Below are positions 18,463 through 27,174 of a stretch of 64,000 bases of DNA, in pieces (position 1 is the first letter of the stretch; each line of letters starts with the position of its first letter). The position numbers and the translations under genes were made by a program. The notes under the pieces were generated by a model that had not been told where the DNA came from, did no database searches, and saw nothing but the letters and a program-made list of their open reading frames with translations. Where the stretch lies: contig CAVYWO010000010.1 in NCBI GenBank assembly GCA_963772295.1, positions 481,424-545,423 of the forward strand, in the 5' to 3' direction. This stretch comes from AP-15 sp963772295 (lineage in GTDB: Bacteria; Pseudomonadota; Alphaproteobacteria; ATCC43930; CGMCC-115725).

Positions 18463-20402
18463 GAGGAGGAGGGGCTCGGCGCCGACGACGGCGCCTCCCA
18501 GATGCGCAATTGCGCCGCGATTTTGCTGGTCCGCCCGTCTTCGAAAGTGATTTCGGTCGCGATCGCCGCCGCCGCGGCACCGGAATAGAGCGCCTCGACG
18601 AGGGCGCGGTAACGCTCGCCGATGAGCCGCCGGCGCACCTTGCGGGTGCGGGTCAGCTCGCCGTCATCGGCGTCGAATTCTTTCGGCAGAATGACGAAGC
18701 GCCGGATCTGCGAGCCCGCGAGGTGCGGCTCCGCCGCGAGATCGCGGTTGACCGCCGCGACATGGCCCTTGATGCGCTCGCCGACGGCGTCGAGGAGCGC
18801 CAATTCCTGATAGCTGCCATAGGTGATGGCTTGGCGCTCTGCCCAGTGGCCGAGCGCCAAGGCGTCGATGTTGATGAACGCCGCGGCATAGGGGCGGTCG
18901 GCGCCGAACACCACCGCCTCCTTGATGTCGGCAAAGAATTTAAGCTTGTTCTCGACGTATTTCGGCGCGAACAGCGTGCCGTCGGCGAGGCGGCCGACAT
19001 CTTTCGCGCGGTCGATGATGCGCAGCTGCCCATCCGCACCGAAAAACCCGGCGTCGCCGGAATGCACCCACCCCTCGGGGTCTTTCGCCTCCTGCGTCGC
19101 CTGCGGGTTCTTGTAATATCCGGCGAACACCCCCGGGCTCTTGTAGAGCACCTCGCCGTCCTCGGCGATGCGGATCTCGACGCCGTCGAGCGGCTTGCCG
19201 ACCGCCTCCGGCTTCACCTCGCCATCCTTCTGCAGGCAGAGGAACACCGAGCACTCGGTCTGGCCGTACAATTGTTTGATGTTGACGCCGAGCGAGCGGT
19301 AGAAGGCGAAGGTGTCGGGCCCGATTGCCTCGCCCGCGGTGTAGGCGACGCGGATGCGACTGAAGCCGAGCGTGTTCTTCAGCGGTCCGTAGACGAGCGC
19401 TTCGCCGAGCCGGTAGAGCAGCCGGTCGCCGGGCGGCAGCGGCAGCCGGTCGCGTCTCCGGGCGCCGACGCGGCGCGCGACGCCGATGAAATAATGGAAC
19501 AGGGAGCGCTTCAGCCAGCCGGCGTCCTCGATCCGGATCAAGACCTGCGTGAGGATGCTCTCCCAGATCCGCGGCGGCGCGAAGAAATAGGTGGGGCCGA
19601 GCTCGCGCAGGTCGGTCATCACCGTCGCCGCCGATTCCGGGCAACTGATGGCGAAGCCGGTGACATAGGATTGCGCGAACGAAAAGATGTGGTCACCGAC
19701 CCACGCCATCGGCAGGTAGGCGAGCACCTCCTCGTCTGCGGTGATGCGATCGGCGGCGATCGCCTTCTCGACGGTCAGGATGATGTTGCCGTAGGTCAGC
19801 ATCACGCCTTTCGGCGTACCGGTGGTGCCCGAGGTATAGAGGATGCCGGCGACGTCCTCGCCCCGACCAAGGGCGATCTCGGTGTTGAGCCAGCCCGGCC
19901 GGCGCGCCGACCAGACACGGCCCTCCTCTTGCACCAGGTCGTAGGCGTAGAGGTACGGTTCGGCGTAATGGCGCAGGCCGCGCGGATCGTCATAGACGAC
20001 GGCCTCGAGCAGCGGCAGGCGGTCGCGGATGGCGATCAGCTTGTCGACCTGTTCCTGGTCCTCGCAGACCGCGAAACGGACCTCGGCGTGGTCGAGGACG
20101 AACCGCATCTCGGAAGCGGCCGCGTCCTGATAGACCGGCACCGGGATGCCGCCGAGCGACTGCGCCGCGGTGATCGCCCAATAGAGGCGGGGCCGATTAT
20201 CGCCAATGATCGCGAGCTTGTCGCCGCGGCGGAAGCCCAGCGCGGCGAGACCGCAGGCGAAGGCCTCGACCTCGCGCGCCATCGCTGCCCAGCTCCAGCT
20301 CTGCCAGATGCCGTAATCCTTTTCGCGCATGGCAGGCCGGTCGCCCCGCCGCCGCGCTTGCTCGGAGAGCAGCTTGGGAAACGTATCCAATATCGAATTC
20401 AT
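18459..20402 (-). CDS. Long-chain acyl-CoA synthetase-like AMP-forming ligase
   Basis: The 647-residue enzyme belongs to the ANL superfamily and probably activates a carboxylic acid to its CoA thioester at the membrane. It has the AMP-binding loop YTSGTTGTPKGVML, the YGQTECS adenine-site block, GVFAGYYKNP and the HSGDAGFF hinge region, matching long FAA1/FadD15-type synthetases. It is the first gene of an operon with livG-H-M-K-F through a 4-nt overlap. That layout is common in Proteobacteria and suggests the ABC system imports an acid that this ligase activates. The actual substrate cannot be read from the sequence. Confidence 0.9.
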   Translation of the reverse strand: MNSILDTFPKLLSEQARRRGDRPAMREKDYGIWQSWSWAAMAREVEAFACGLAALGFRRGDKLAIIGDNRPRLYWAITAAQSLGGIPVPVYQDAAASEMRFVLDHAEVRFAVCEDQEQVDKLIAIRDRLPLLEAVVYDDPRGLRHYAEPYLYAYDLVQEEGRVWSARRPGWLNTEIALGRGEDVAGILYTSGTTGTPKGVMLTYGNIILTVEKAIAADRITADEEVLAYLPMAWVGDHIFSFAQSYVTGFAISCPESAATVMTDLRELGPTYFFAPPRIWESILTQVLIRIEDAGWLKRSLFHYFIGVARRVGARRRDRLPLPPGDRLLYRLGEALVYGPLKNTLGFSRIRVAYTAGEAIGPDTFAFYRSLGVNIKQLYGQTECSVFLCLQKDGEVKPEAVGKPLDGVEIRIAEDGEVLYKSPGVFAGYYKNPQATQEAKDPEGWVHSGDAGFFGADGQLRIIDRAKDVGRLADGTLFAPKYVENKLKFFADIKEAVVFGADRPYAAAFINIDALALGHWAERQAITYGSYQELALLDAVGERIKGHVAAVNRDLAAEPHLAGSQIRRFVILPKEFDADDGELTRTRKVRRRLIGERYRALVEALYSGAAAAAIATEITFEDGRTSKIAAQLRIWEAPSSAPSPSSS

Positions 20403-20554
20403 CGTCCCCGGCCCTTCGGTCGGGTGATGCGGTCGGCGGCTCCGTCACGGCATCGACGCTTCGCGCGCCGCTCTTTATGTCAACTCCGACGCGCTTGCGC
20501 GGGGTTAGATAAACGATCGCTGCGGCCCGGTCAAGCGAACGGTGCAGCCAGGGC

Positions 20555-21253
20555 TCAGGCGGCGTCGACCAGCACCAGTTCGGTGTCGCCGAGCCCGCGG
20601 ATAAGGAGCCTCGCCTCGCCGCTGACCGCGGCGCCGTCGCGCGCCTCGAGCTTGACGCCATTGACCTCGATGGCACCCCTCGCCGGCACCAGGTAACCGT
20701 GGCGCTCGCGCCCGAGCGGATAGTCGACGGTCTCGCCGGCCGGCAACGTCGCGCCCAAGACCCGCGCGTCGGTTCGGATCGGCAGCGCCTCGGCGTCGCT
20801 GGCGAAGCCGCTTGCCAGCGCGACAAAGCGGCCGGAACGCTCGCCCTTCGGGAACGGCCGCGTCCCCCAGGCGGGCGGCCCGCCCGTTACCGTTGGCAGG
20901 ATCCAGATCTGGAACAGCTTTGTCGTTTCGCGCTCGCGGTTGTATTCGGAATGGCGGATGCCGGTGCCGGCGCTCATCACCTGCACGTCGCCGGCCGCCG
21001 TGCGCCCCCCATTGCCAAGGCTGTCGCGATGGGTGACCGCCCCCTCGGTGACATAGGTGATGATCTCCATATTGGCGTGCGGATGCAGCGGAAAGCCGGT
21101 GCCGGACGCGATCTCGTCATCGTTCCATACCCGCAGGCGGCCCCAATGCATCCGCTCGGGATCGTGGTAATCGGCGAACGAGAAATGGTGCCTGGTGGTG
21201 AGCCAGCCATGGTTCGCCCCGCCCAGTGTTGCGAAGGATCTCTTTTCGATCAT
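20555..21253 (-). CDS. Pirin-family cupin protein
   Basis: The 232-residue protein has the bicupin pirin layout: HHFSFADYHDPERMHWG, the metal-binding block FPLHPHANMEIITYVTEGAV with clustered His and Glu, and SAGTGIRHSEYN. Relatives with quercetin 2,3-dioxygenase activity exist, but many pirins have unknown roles. It is preceded by a 124-bp gap from the quinone oxidoreductase. A relic of the last 30 codons of a similar gene lies at 4505-4600. Confidence 0.9.
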   Translation of the reverse strand: MIEKRSFATLGGANHGWLTTRHHFSFADYHDPERMHWGRLRVWNDDEIASGTGFPLHPHANMEIITYVTEGAVTHRDSLGNGGRTAAGDVQVMSAGTGIRHSEYNRERETTKLFQIWILPTVTGGPPAWGTRPFPKGERSGRFVALASGFASDAEALPIRTDARVLGATLPAGETVDYPLGRERHGYLVPARGAIEVNGVKLEARDGAAVSGEARLLIRGLGDTELVLVDAA

Positions 21254-21376
21254 CTTGGCCGTCCTTAAGAGGGTGCCGCGGCTTCGCCGCCGCCGATATG
21301 AGCGGTAAGATCGGGTGTTCGGCGCCCGATGCGAAGGCCGGCAGAGCAGCCCTGCCCGGCGCGCAGGCCGCCCAAT

Positions 21377-22378
21377 TCAGGGCACGAGCAGGATCTTGCC
21401 GATGTGCCGGCTCGACTCCATCAGCCGATGCGCCGCGGCGGCCTCGGCCAGCGGAAAGGTCTGGTAGGTAAAGGGGCGCAGCTTGCCCACGGCCCAGAGC
21501 GGCCAGACCTTTTCTCGCAAGGCGGCAATGATCGCCGCCTTCTCTGCCACCGGCCGCGGCCGCAGGGTCGAGCCGGTGATCGTCAGATGCTTGCGCTGGA
21601 CCACCCCGAAATCGGCCTCGACCCGGCTGCCGCGCATCAAGGCGACAAAGCAGAGCCGCCCCTCGGGTGCCAAGAGATCCAATTCGCGCGGAATATAGTC
21701 GCCGCCGACCATGTCGAAGATCGCGTCGACGCCGCGCTCCTTGGTGAATTCCTTGCCGACCGCGACAAAGTCCTCGGTGCGGTAGTTGATCGCGAGATCG
21801 GCGCCGAAATCGCGGCAGGCGCGGCATTTCTCGTCCGACCCCGCGGTCGCCAGCACGGTGGCGCCGAACGCCTTGGCCAGCTGGATCGCGGTGATGCCAA
21901 TGCCACTCGACCCGCCCTGCTGCAAAAACACCTCGCCGGCCCGGAGATGAATGCGGTCGAAGATATTGGTCCACACGGTGCAGAAGGTCTCGGGCAGGCC
22001 GCCGGCGTCGACGAGGCCGACGCCGGCCGGCACCGGCAGGCACTGCACCGCCGGAGCCGCGGCGTATTCGCCGTAGCCGTCGCCGATCAAGAGGGCGCAG
22101 ACCTCGTCGCCCTCGCGCCATCGGCTGACACCCTCGCCGATCCTCACGATCGTCCCCGAGCATTCGAGCCCGGGGATGTCGGGGGCGCCCGGCGGCATCG
22201 GATAGCGGCCCAGGCGCTGCAGGCAATCGGCGCGGTTGACCCCGGCGGCGGCGATGCGGATCAGGACCTCGCCGGCCTTCGGCTTGGCGACCGGCCGCGT
22301 CGCCGGCACCAGGACTTCCGGTCCGCCCGGCTCGCGGATCTCGATCACGGTCTGGGTCGCTGGAATACTGGCGCGCAC
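21377..22378 (-). CDS. NAD(P)H quinone oxidoreductase, PIG3/QOR-like
   Basis: A zinc-independent medium-chain reductase of about 333 residues that probably reduces quinones with NAD(P)H. It has GEVLIRIAAAGVNRADCLQR, PGLECSGTIVRIGEGVS, the Rossmann loop QQGGSSGIGITAIQLAK and INYRTEDF typical of the TP53I3-like group. I chose the GTG at 22378 because AGGAGGG lies 5 nt upstream; an in-frame ATG at 22444 would add a low-complexity Ser stretch. It is transcribed on the minus strand, divergently from the DUF2092 gene that follows. Confidence 0.9.
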   Translation of the reverse strand: MRASIPATQTVIEIREPGGPEVLVPATRPVAKPKAGEVLIRIAAAGVNRADCLQRLGRYPMPPGAPDIPGLECSGTIVRIGEGVSRWREGDEVCALLIGDGYGEYAAAPAVQCLPVPAGVGLVDAGGLPETFCTVWTNIFDRIHLRAGEVFLQQGGSSGIGITAIQLAKAFGATVLATAGSDEKCRACRDFGADLAINYRTEDFVAVGKEFTKERGVDAIFDMVGGDYIPRELDLLAPEGRLCFVALMRGSRVEADFGVVQRKHLTITGSTLRPRPVAEKAAIIAALREKVWPLWAVGKLRPFTYQTFPLAEAAAAHRLMESSRHIGKILLVP

Positions 22379-22477
22379 GGTCCCTCCTCGCATCGCTGCA
22401 CGGATATTGCTCGAACCGCTCGACGAGGACCATCCTCCCGCCAACGCGCTGCAAGCTTTTGGAGAAAGGACCGGCGG

Positions 22478-23232
22478 ATGTCCATTCCAAAGGCACTGAG
22501 AACGAGCCTGGCCATTCTCTTTATGGGCGGTCTCGCGGGCTTTGCCCCGGGGCTGGCACCGCCAGGCCGTGCGCAGGACCTCCCGCAGGCCGGAGTTGGC
22601 GAAAACGCGACCGCGGCGCTGGCTCGCATGACCGAGACGCTGCTCGCAAAGCAGTTCTCTTTTAATTCACGCACCTTTCGCGCCTATGCTGGGCCGAATG
22701 GAGAATTGCTCCACATCGCTCACCAGACGAAGACTGTGTTTCGTCGTCGATCGAGATTTTCTATGATGGCAAAGCCATCGTCTTGTACGGCGTCGAGGAA
22801 AAGAAATACGCGAGCATCCCGGTGGCGGGCGGGATTTTCAAGGCGCTGCAAGCCGTCGAGGAGACTACCGGAACCGATTTCCCGCTCGCGGATCTGTTGA
22901 GCGATGATCCCGGAAGATCGGTTCTTTCCGGGGTAACGTCGGGTGGTCAGGTCGGTATGGCGACCATCGACGGGGTTCGCTGCCGTCATTTTTTCTTTGT
23001 CCAAGCAGCCGATGATCTGGAGTTTGAGCTCTGGTTGGAAGACAACGAACAGTCGTTGCCGCGGCGCTTTGTCGTGACCTATCGCTCGCTGCCGGGCCGT
23101 CCCAGGTTCTTTGCCGAGCTGTCCGACTGGAATTTCTCGATCGAGGCGCCCGACGGCCAATTCGAAACCAACCCGCCCGCGGGCGTGACCCGCGTGGATC
23201 TGCAGGCGACCCCATCGGCCCCATCGAAATAG
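22478..23232 (+). pseudogene. DUF2092 exported protein, frameshifted with a probable internal deletion
   Basis: An N-terminal frame starts at 22478 with a signal peptide (LAILFMGGLAGFAPG) and the early DUF2092 part (ALARMTETLLAKQFSFNSRT). After HQTKTV, near 22,740, the frame changes. The other frame has IEIFYDGKAIVLYGVEEKKY, FPLADLLSDDP and the conserved DGVRCRHFFFVQAADDLEFE, ending with PPAGVTRVDL. About 20 residues expected around the RRP-type motif seem missing, so a deletion accompanied the shift. Compare the intact DUF2092 at 25,112. The family is periplasmic, with unknown function and a lipoprotein-carrier-like fold. Confidence 0.75.
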
Positions 23233-23246
23233 ACAGGAGGCTCATC

Positions 23247-23882
23247 ATGAACCGGATAGCCTTGGTCTTGCTGAGTTCCCTTCTGGTCAGCTCGTTGGTG
23301 ACGGATGCGGCTGCGTTTCGTGGTGGCGGCGGTGGCCGAGGCGGTGGCGGCGTTTATCGCGGCGGCGGCGGTGCCGGGGCAATCCGCGGACCGGGCGGCG
23401 GCGGTGCGGTTCGCGGCCCGATGGGCGGCGGCGTGGCGCGCGGGCCGGCGGGCGGGGCCGCCGTGCGTGGACCGGGGGGCGGTGCGGTCGCCGCCGGTCC
23501 AGGCGGCAACGTTGCGGTGCGCGGTGCGGGCGGCAACGTCACGGTGAGCAATACCAATGTTTATGGCGGCCCGTATCGTCCCTATTATGGCTACGGTGCC
23601 GCCGCGGCCGGCCTCGCCGTGGGGGCTGCGGTCGGCGCCGCTGCCGCCTATCCGTATTCCTATCCGTCGCCCTATTATCAGAATCCTTGCGACCCGTCAT
23701 ATTCTTATTATTCGCCGAACTGTCCTTACCCTTCCGCTATCTCGGCACCCCCGAACTCGATCGGCGGAATGCGCGCTCCGCGCTATTCCGCCGATCTACT
23801 TGGTTCTATCTCTTTCTACCGCATCATCGGAGTTTTGTCTCTTTCTAGTCGCCCACCGGTGGTGCCGACCCGCCGAGCATGA
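23247..23882 (+). CDS. Exported glycine-rich protein with Tyr/Pro tail
   Basis: The 211-residue protein has a signal peptide (VLLSSLLVSSLVTDAAA), a run of GGGG and GPGGG repeats (about residues 25-100), a hydrophobic Ala/Gly segment (AAAAGLAVGAAVGAAAAYP) and a Tyr-rich region (YPYSYPSPYYQNP). It follows the DUF2092 gene by 14 bp with an AGGAGG site, so they form a unit. The end is odd: a REP-like palindrome at 23,759 lies inside the frame, and the last 40 residues probably come from its insertion. Similar proteins usually end soon after the Tyr-rich part. Confidence 0.7.
   Translation: MNRIALVLLSSLLVSSLVTDAAAFRGGGGGRGGGGVYRGGGGAGAIRGPGGGGAVRGPMGGGVARGPAGGAAVRGPGGGAVAAGPGGNVAVRGAGGNVTVSNTNVYGGPYRPYYGYGAAAAGLAVGAAVGAAAAYPYSYPSPYYQNPCDPSYSYYSPNCPYPSAISAPPNSIGGMRAPRYSADLLGSISFYRIIGVLSLSSRPPVVPTRRA
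23759..23796. repeat. REP-like palindrome inside a coding tail
   Basis: GATCGGCGGAAT pairs perfectly with ATTCCGCCGATC, with an inner GCGCG/CGCGC stem and a CTC loop: 17 bp of stem with one bulge. It shares the GGCGGAATGCGC arm with the element at 4767. Confidence 0.8.
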
Positions 23883-23894
23883 AACTCACCGGCT

Positions 23895-23982
23895 GTCATC
23901 GCGAGGCGCCGACAGGCGCCGTGGCGATCTCGTCGTCGCGGAGTCGCGAGGGTCGGGATGGCTTCGCTGCGCTCGCCATGAC
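23895..23982. repeat. Dispersed element with GTCATCGCGAG termini
   Basis: The element starts GTCATCGCGAG and ends CTCGCCATGAC, inverted termini with one mismatch, and contains GGCGATC and GGATGGCTTCGCTGCGCTCG. This pattern resembles the common intergenic palindromic element of Bradyrhizobium-like genomes. It lies between two convergent genes. Confidence 0.7.
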
Positions 23983-24015
23983 GATGAGACTAAGCCGGTG
24001 TGACCTTGCTTCTTG

Positions 24016-24417
24016 TTAGCCCTTACCCCAGGTTGCATCATAGATGCACCTTCCGATGATCCGACCCACGAGCCCACGGGTTTGGCCGGTTCCCACAAAC
24101 TGTCCCTGGAACGTTTGCCCACCCTCGCTCACCATTGATAATTTGCCGTCTGGAGTTACGTATCCGTGAAACGTGAGATTAAGCGCCCTAAACTCCGCGG
24201 CGCCATTTTGTATGTGCAAAGCCGGAGCTACCGGAATATTTGGGCATGGCTCATTGGTCGGCCCAGGGCTCGTCCTGATCGAGGTGCCAGAATAGGCTCC
24301 ATCGTAGTAAGTCGTCGTGTTGGTCGGCGATCCCGCCGGGTTCTCCGCGGGTGCTGGATGAGCGGCGCAAACCGCGAGCGCGAGGACTGAGATTCCCAAT
24401 ACGCACGACTGCTTCAT
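24016..24417 (-). CDS. Exported hypothetical protein
   Basis: The ATG at 24417 follows GGGAGGGAG and starts a signal peptide (VLGISVLALAVCAAHPAPA). The mature part of about 110 residues contains TYYDGAYSGTSI, CPNIPVAPALHIQNG and GYVTPDGKLSM, then QFVGTGQTRGLVGRIIGRC. The FxG...GRC pattern with two Cys suggests a small disulfide-bonded beta protein. I do not recognise a named family. An upstream in-frame ATG at 24525 lacks a ribosome site. Confidence 0.65.
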   Translation of the reverse strand: MKQSCVLGISVLALAVCAAHPAPAENPAGSPTNTTTYYDGAYSGTSIRTSPGPTNEPCPNIPVAPALHIQNGAAEFRALNLTFHGYVTPDGKLSMVSEGGQTFQGQFVGTGQTRGLVGRIIGRCIYDATWGKG

Positions 24418-24905
24418 TTCTCCCTCCCGTAACCTCATGGGACCACCGCCCACGGTATCGCCAAATATGCCAGCGACATCGATCGAGATCAACCGTATCC
24501 ATACCCGCACGGATCTAGACGCCAAGCCGCCTCGACCGCGAACGAATCTTCTTGCGATGGCGGCTTGACGGGGCGCAAATTACCGATCGGAACCCCTGGG
24601 CAATTTCACCGCCGACGCCAGGCTTGCCGCGATCCGTCGGCAACCGCCCGTGCGATCGGCAGCCCTCGCGCCGCCGGCGGCTCGGCGACAAAGTCGGCGC
24701 AAAGCTCGAGCACCAGCAGCACGGTGAGGGTGGGGCCTCTGATCCGGTCCTGCCCGGTACGAACCCAGCTCCATCCATCACCGATGCCGGGGCCGCGCTG
24801 AGCAGCCCCGTCAATGATCGGTGTCTTCGGCTCCACGACTTCGCCTCGCCCCCCGACGGCTCACAACATCACATGAATGAACCTGGATGGGCGGAGGCAA
24901 CTGAC
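24418..24905. other. Intergenic stretch with a possible membrane-protein relic
   Basis: On the minus strand at about 24,640-24,760 a frame reads TLTVLLVLELCADFVAEPPA, resembling a helix-rich end of small integral membrane proteins, but it has no convincing start. Nothing else was recognised. Confidence 0.35.
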
Positions 24906-25115
24906 TTAGCAGTAAACGCCCGCTGCGCAGCGCCGCGCGGTCCGTCGTGCGACACCGGCGTAACTCATCGGCGTCAGCGGTCGGCCGACGACAGCCTCGG
25001 CGCGGGAGATAAGGCTGTGCACGCCCGGAATCGCGAATCTCTCGCCAAGTTCGAGACTGAAGGCACAGATGATCGCAAACAGCACAAGAACGCCGATTCG
25101 CTTGAACATGGTCAT
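24906..25115 (-). CDS. Small exported protein, DUF2092 partner
   Basis: The 69-residue protein has one N-terminal hydrophobic segment (IGVLVLFAIICAFSLELG) and a conserved-looking end, RPLTPMSYAGVARRTARRC. Its ATG overlaps the stop of the DUF2092 gene by 4 nt. Similar small RPLTPxSxAGVARR proteins often accompany DUF2092 genes in alphaproteobacteria. The function is unknown; it is probably anchored in or exported through the inner membrane. Confidence 0.7.
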   Translation of the reverse strand: MTMFKRIGVLVLFAIICAFSLELGERFAIPGVHSLISRAEAVVGRPLTPMSYAGVARRTARRCAAGVYC

Positions 25116-25894
25116 TTCGCTCCTTTTCGCGAGAAAATTCCAGGGATTTCATTGAGATCAGGGATTTTCTCCGGGTCCAGTTTCTTGGCGTTCGGCGGGA
25201 TCTCCAATTTGAAGCTGTCGGACGCGACCTCGCTGCCCGTCTTCCATCCGCTGACGTCGAGGCTGTATTCCGGCGACCCCGCAACCTTCGGACTGGTGAT
25301 GACATAGCGGCAGGGATAGGGCCGGGCTCCCTGCGCGATCCAGATCTGCCAGTCAACGTCTTTTGTCCTGAACGCAAGGTGATCGCATTCGGTGCCGCGG
25401 ATCACACCGCTGCCGAGGTCCTTGACGTCCTGAACCAGGGGCATAAGCTCTTTATAGGGATCCGGTACCAGCAAATCCGCTGCCGGAACCGGCCTTTGGT
25501 ATTTGTCGCGCAACTTGTCAGCCAGGTCCTCGATCGTGCCAGGCGCTTCGATTTGAGAATAGAGGTTTGCGTTCTTGCCGAGTAACGTCAGCGTTTTCCC
25601 GTCAAAGACCATTTCGACATTCGTAAATCCGCCCATGCGCGTTAGGTGAAGCTTGTCAGGGCGATTGAGAACCAGTGTGCCGGAACTCGCCAATCCCAAC
25701 TTCTGCTTCTGGGCGGTGACGATTTCGAGGGTTGTGTCGTAGTCGAACGATATCGCCTTCTGCGCGCCGAGATAGTCGGACATGGCTTTGAGCAGGCTCT
25801 TGGCCTGCGCCTCGTCGGCACGAGCAACCGGGATGCTCGCCACGCCTGCTGCCGCAACGGCAAAAGCGATTGCCCACAGCTTTGCGCTTCTCAT
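25112..25894 (-). CDS. DUF2092 exported protein
   Basis: The 260-residue protein has a signal peptide (AIAFAVAAAGVASIPVARA) and the full DUF2092 pattern: LVLNRPDKLHLTRMG, VFDGKTLTLLGKNANLYSQI, GTECDHLAFRTKDVDWQIWI and PCRYVITSPKVAGSPEY. The ATG at 25894 follows GGAGG by 6 nt; an upstream ATG is not used. The fold resembles periplasmic lipid carriers such as LolA, but no substrate is known. It is the intact counterpart of the broken copy at 22,478 and is coupled to the small protein downstream. Confidence 0.85.
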   Translation of the reverse strand: MRSAKLWAIAFAVAAAGVASIPVARADEAQAKSLLKAMSDYLGAQKAISFDYDTTLEIVTAQKQKLGLASSGTLVLNRPDKLHLTRMGGFTNVEMVFDGKTLTLLGKNANLYSQIEAPGTIEDLADKLRDKYQRPVPAADLLVPDPYKELMPLVQDVKDLGSGVIRGTECDHLAFRTKDVDWQIWIAQGARPYPCRYVITSPKVAGSPEYSLDVSGWKTGSEVASDSFKLEIPPNAKKLDPEKIPDLNEIPGIFSRKGAK

Positions 25895-25949
25895 AGGGTG
25901 CCTCCAAATCCGTGCGGGAGATCGTGGTATTCCGTCCAAATGACTGAGA

Positions 25950-26570
25950 TCAGGATTCTCGCGGCGCCATGCTGCCGGCCGTGGCCATCTCTTCGGTAGG
26001 ATGGTCGGCGACGGCGGCGCGCCACGCTTGAAGTAAGGTGAAGAAGATGGCGATCAAGGTCGGCCCGATAAACAGGCCGAGGAAGCCGAAGGCGACAAAG
26101 CCGCCAAAGACGCCGAGGATGGTCGGCGACATCGGCATCTCGACGCCGAAGCCGATGAGCCAAGGCTTGATGATGTTGTCGACCGCGCTGACGATCACGC
26201 CCCAGACTATCATGAACACGCCCCAGCCGGTGTGGTCCTGCGCGAACAGCCACCAGGCCGCACCGCCCCAGATCAGCACGAGCGCCGGTCCGCCGATCTG
26301 GCTGATCGCCAGCAACAAGCCGACGAAGCCGAGAAGCGCGGCGCCCGGGACCCCGGCGACGGCGAGGCCGATAACCAGCAATACGGCCTGGACGATGGCG
26401 GTGCCGACGACACCGTAGGCGACGCCGCGGATCGCCCCCGCCGCGACGTCGAGCGCCCGCTCGGCGACTGGACCGCCGAGCCGCCGCAACGCGTCGTGCA
26501 ACAGCGCCACCCGCGCGCCGCCATCGCGCGTTGCTTCGAAGTCGGGGTGGCCGGAGTTCGTCTGCCATAA
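25950..26570 (-). pseudogene. AI-2E-family transporter, N-terminally truncated
   Basis: The C-terminal half of a PerM/AI-2E-type membrane protein is intact: GVVGTAIVQAVLLVIGLAVA, LLLAISQIGGPALVLIWGG and SAVDNIIKPWLIG, the family signature before the last helices. Family members are around 350 residues with eight helices; here only about 190 residues match, and the frame before RVALLHDALRRLGGP has no membrane helices. It is therefore a 5'-deleted fragment. Confidence 0.75.
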
Positions 26571-26792
26571 TTTGGCTATCCTGCGCCGATGTGGCGGCTC
26601 TTCACAAGGTCGAGGGATACATCGGACATTCTGTCGGGCAACGATGTGCCGGCCAAGCTGCGGCACCGCGCGAACGCTCGGCACGCTAACCTAACGCCGA
26701 CCGTGAAGTTGCCATTGATCTGGATCAATCGCCGTGCGGGCTTTCGCTCGGGAAGTCGGGTGGTTGACGAGGCGCGTCGCAGGTAGCGGACC

Positions 26793-26825
26793 AGCCCGAT
26801 CTATGCAGGAGTGAAGTACATTTAT
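26793..26825. repeat. Shared 33-35 nt motif (single-copy site)
   Basis: The segment GCCCGATCTATGC...GTACATTTAT recurs after both sulP copies (30,331-30,365 and 63,525-63,558). Here it sits at the truncated 3' end of the TauD/TfdA pseudogene. Confidence 0.7.
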
Positions 26826-27174
26826 GGTGTTTGTTGGCGGCGCCCGCGTGATCGGAGCGCCACTGCAGCTCGCCGTCGCCGAGCCCGCCGATCGGTCGGC
26901 CCAGCCCGTCCCTGATATTGGACAGAACCGTCACCTCCGGCTCGCTCGGCGAGGCCTAATCGCGTCGTACGGTCCGCTCCAGCGAGCCAAGCAGAGCACA
27001 GAAATCGACGAACTACCGCTCGCTCAGCGCTTGGCGTGGAAAGACCAGGACGCCGTGGCGCACGTAGCGGTCGCGCAACTCTGCTATAGTCGGCTCGTCG
27101 AGCTTCTCCCATAATTGAAGGCCGATGACCTGGCAAGCGAGCGTCGAGTGCAACAGGCGTGTCTCAAGCGGCAT
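26821..27174 (-). pseudogene. TauD/TfdA-family dioxygenase remnant
   Basis: The minus strand reads MPLETRLLHSTLACQVIG, RDRYVRHGVLVFPRQALSER, then a TAG, then FVDFCALLGSLERTVRRD, a second TAG, and SNIRDGLGRPIGGLGDGELQ followed by WRSDH. This is the N-terminal third of a TauD/TfdA Fe(II)/2-oxoglutarate dioxygenase. Two in-frame stops, loss of the metal-binding His (WRSD instead of WHSD) and truncation show it is dead. It ends at the repeated motif at 26,793. Confidence 0.75.
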
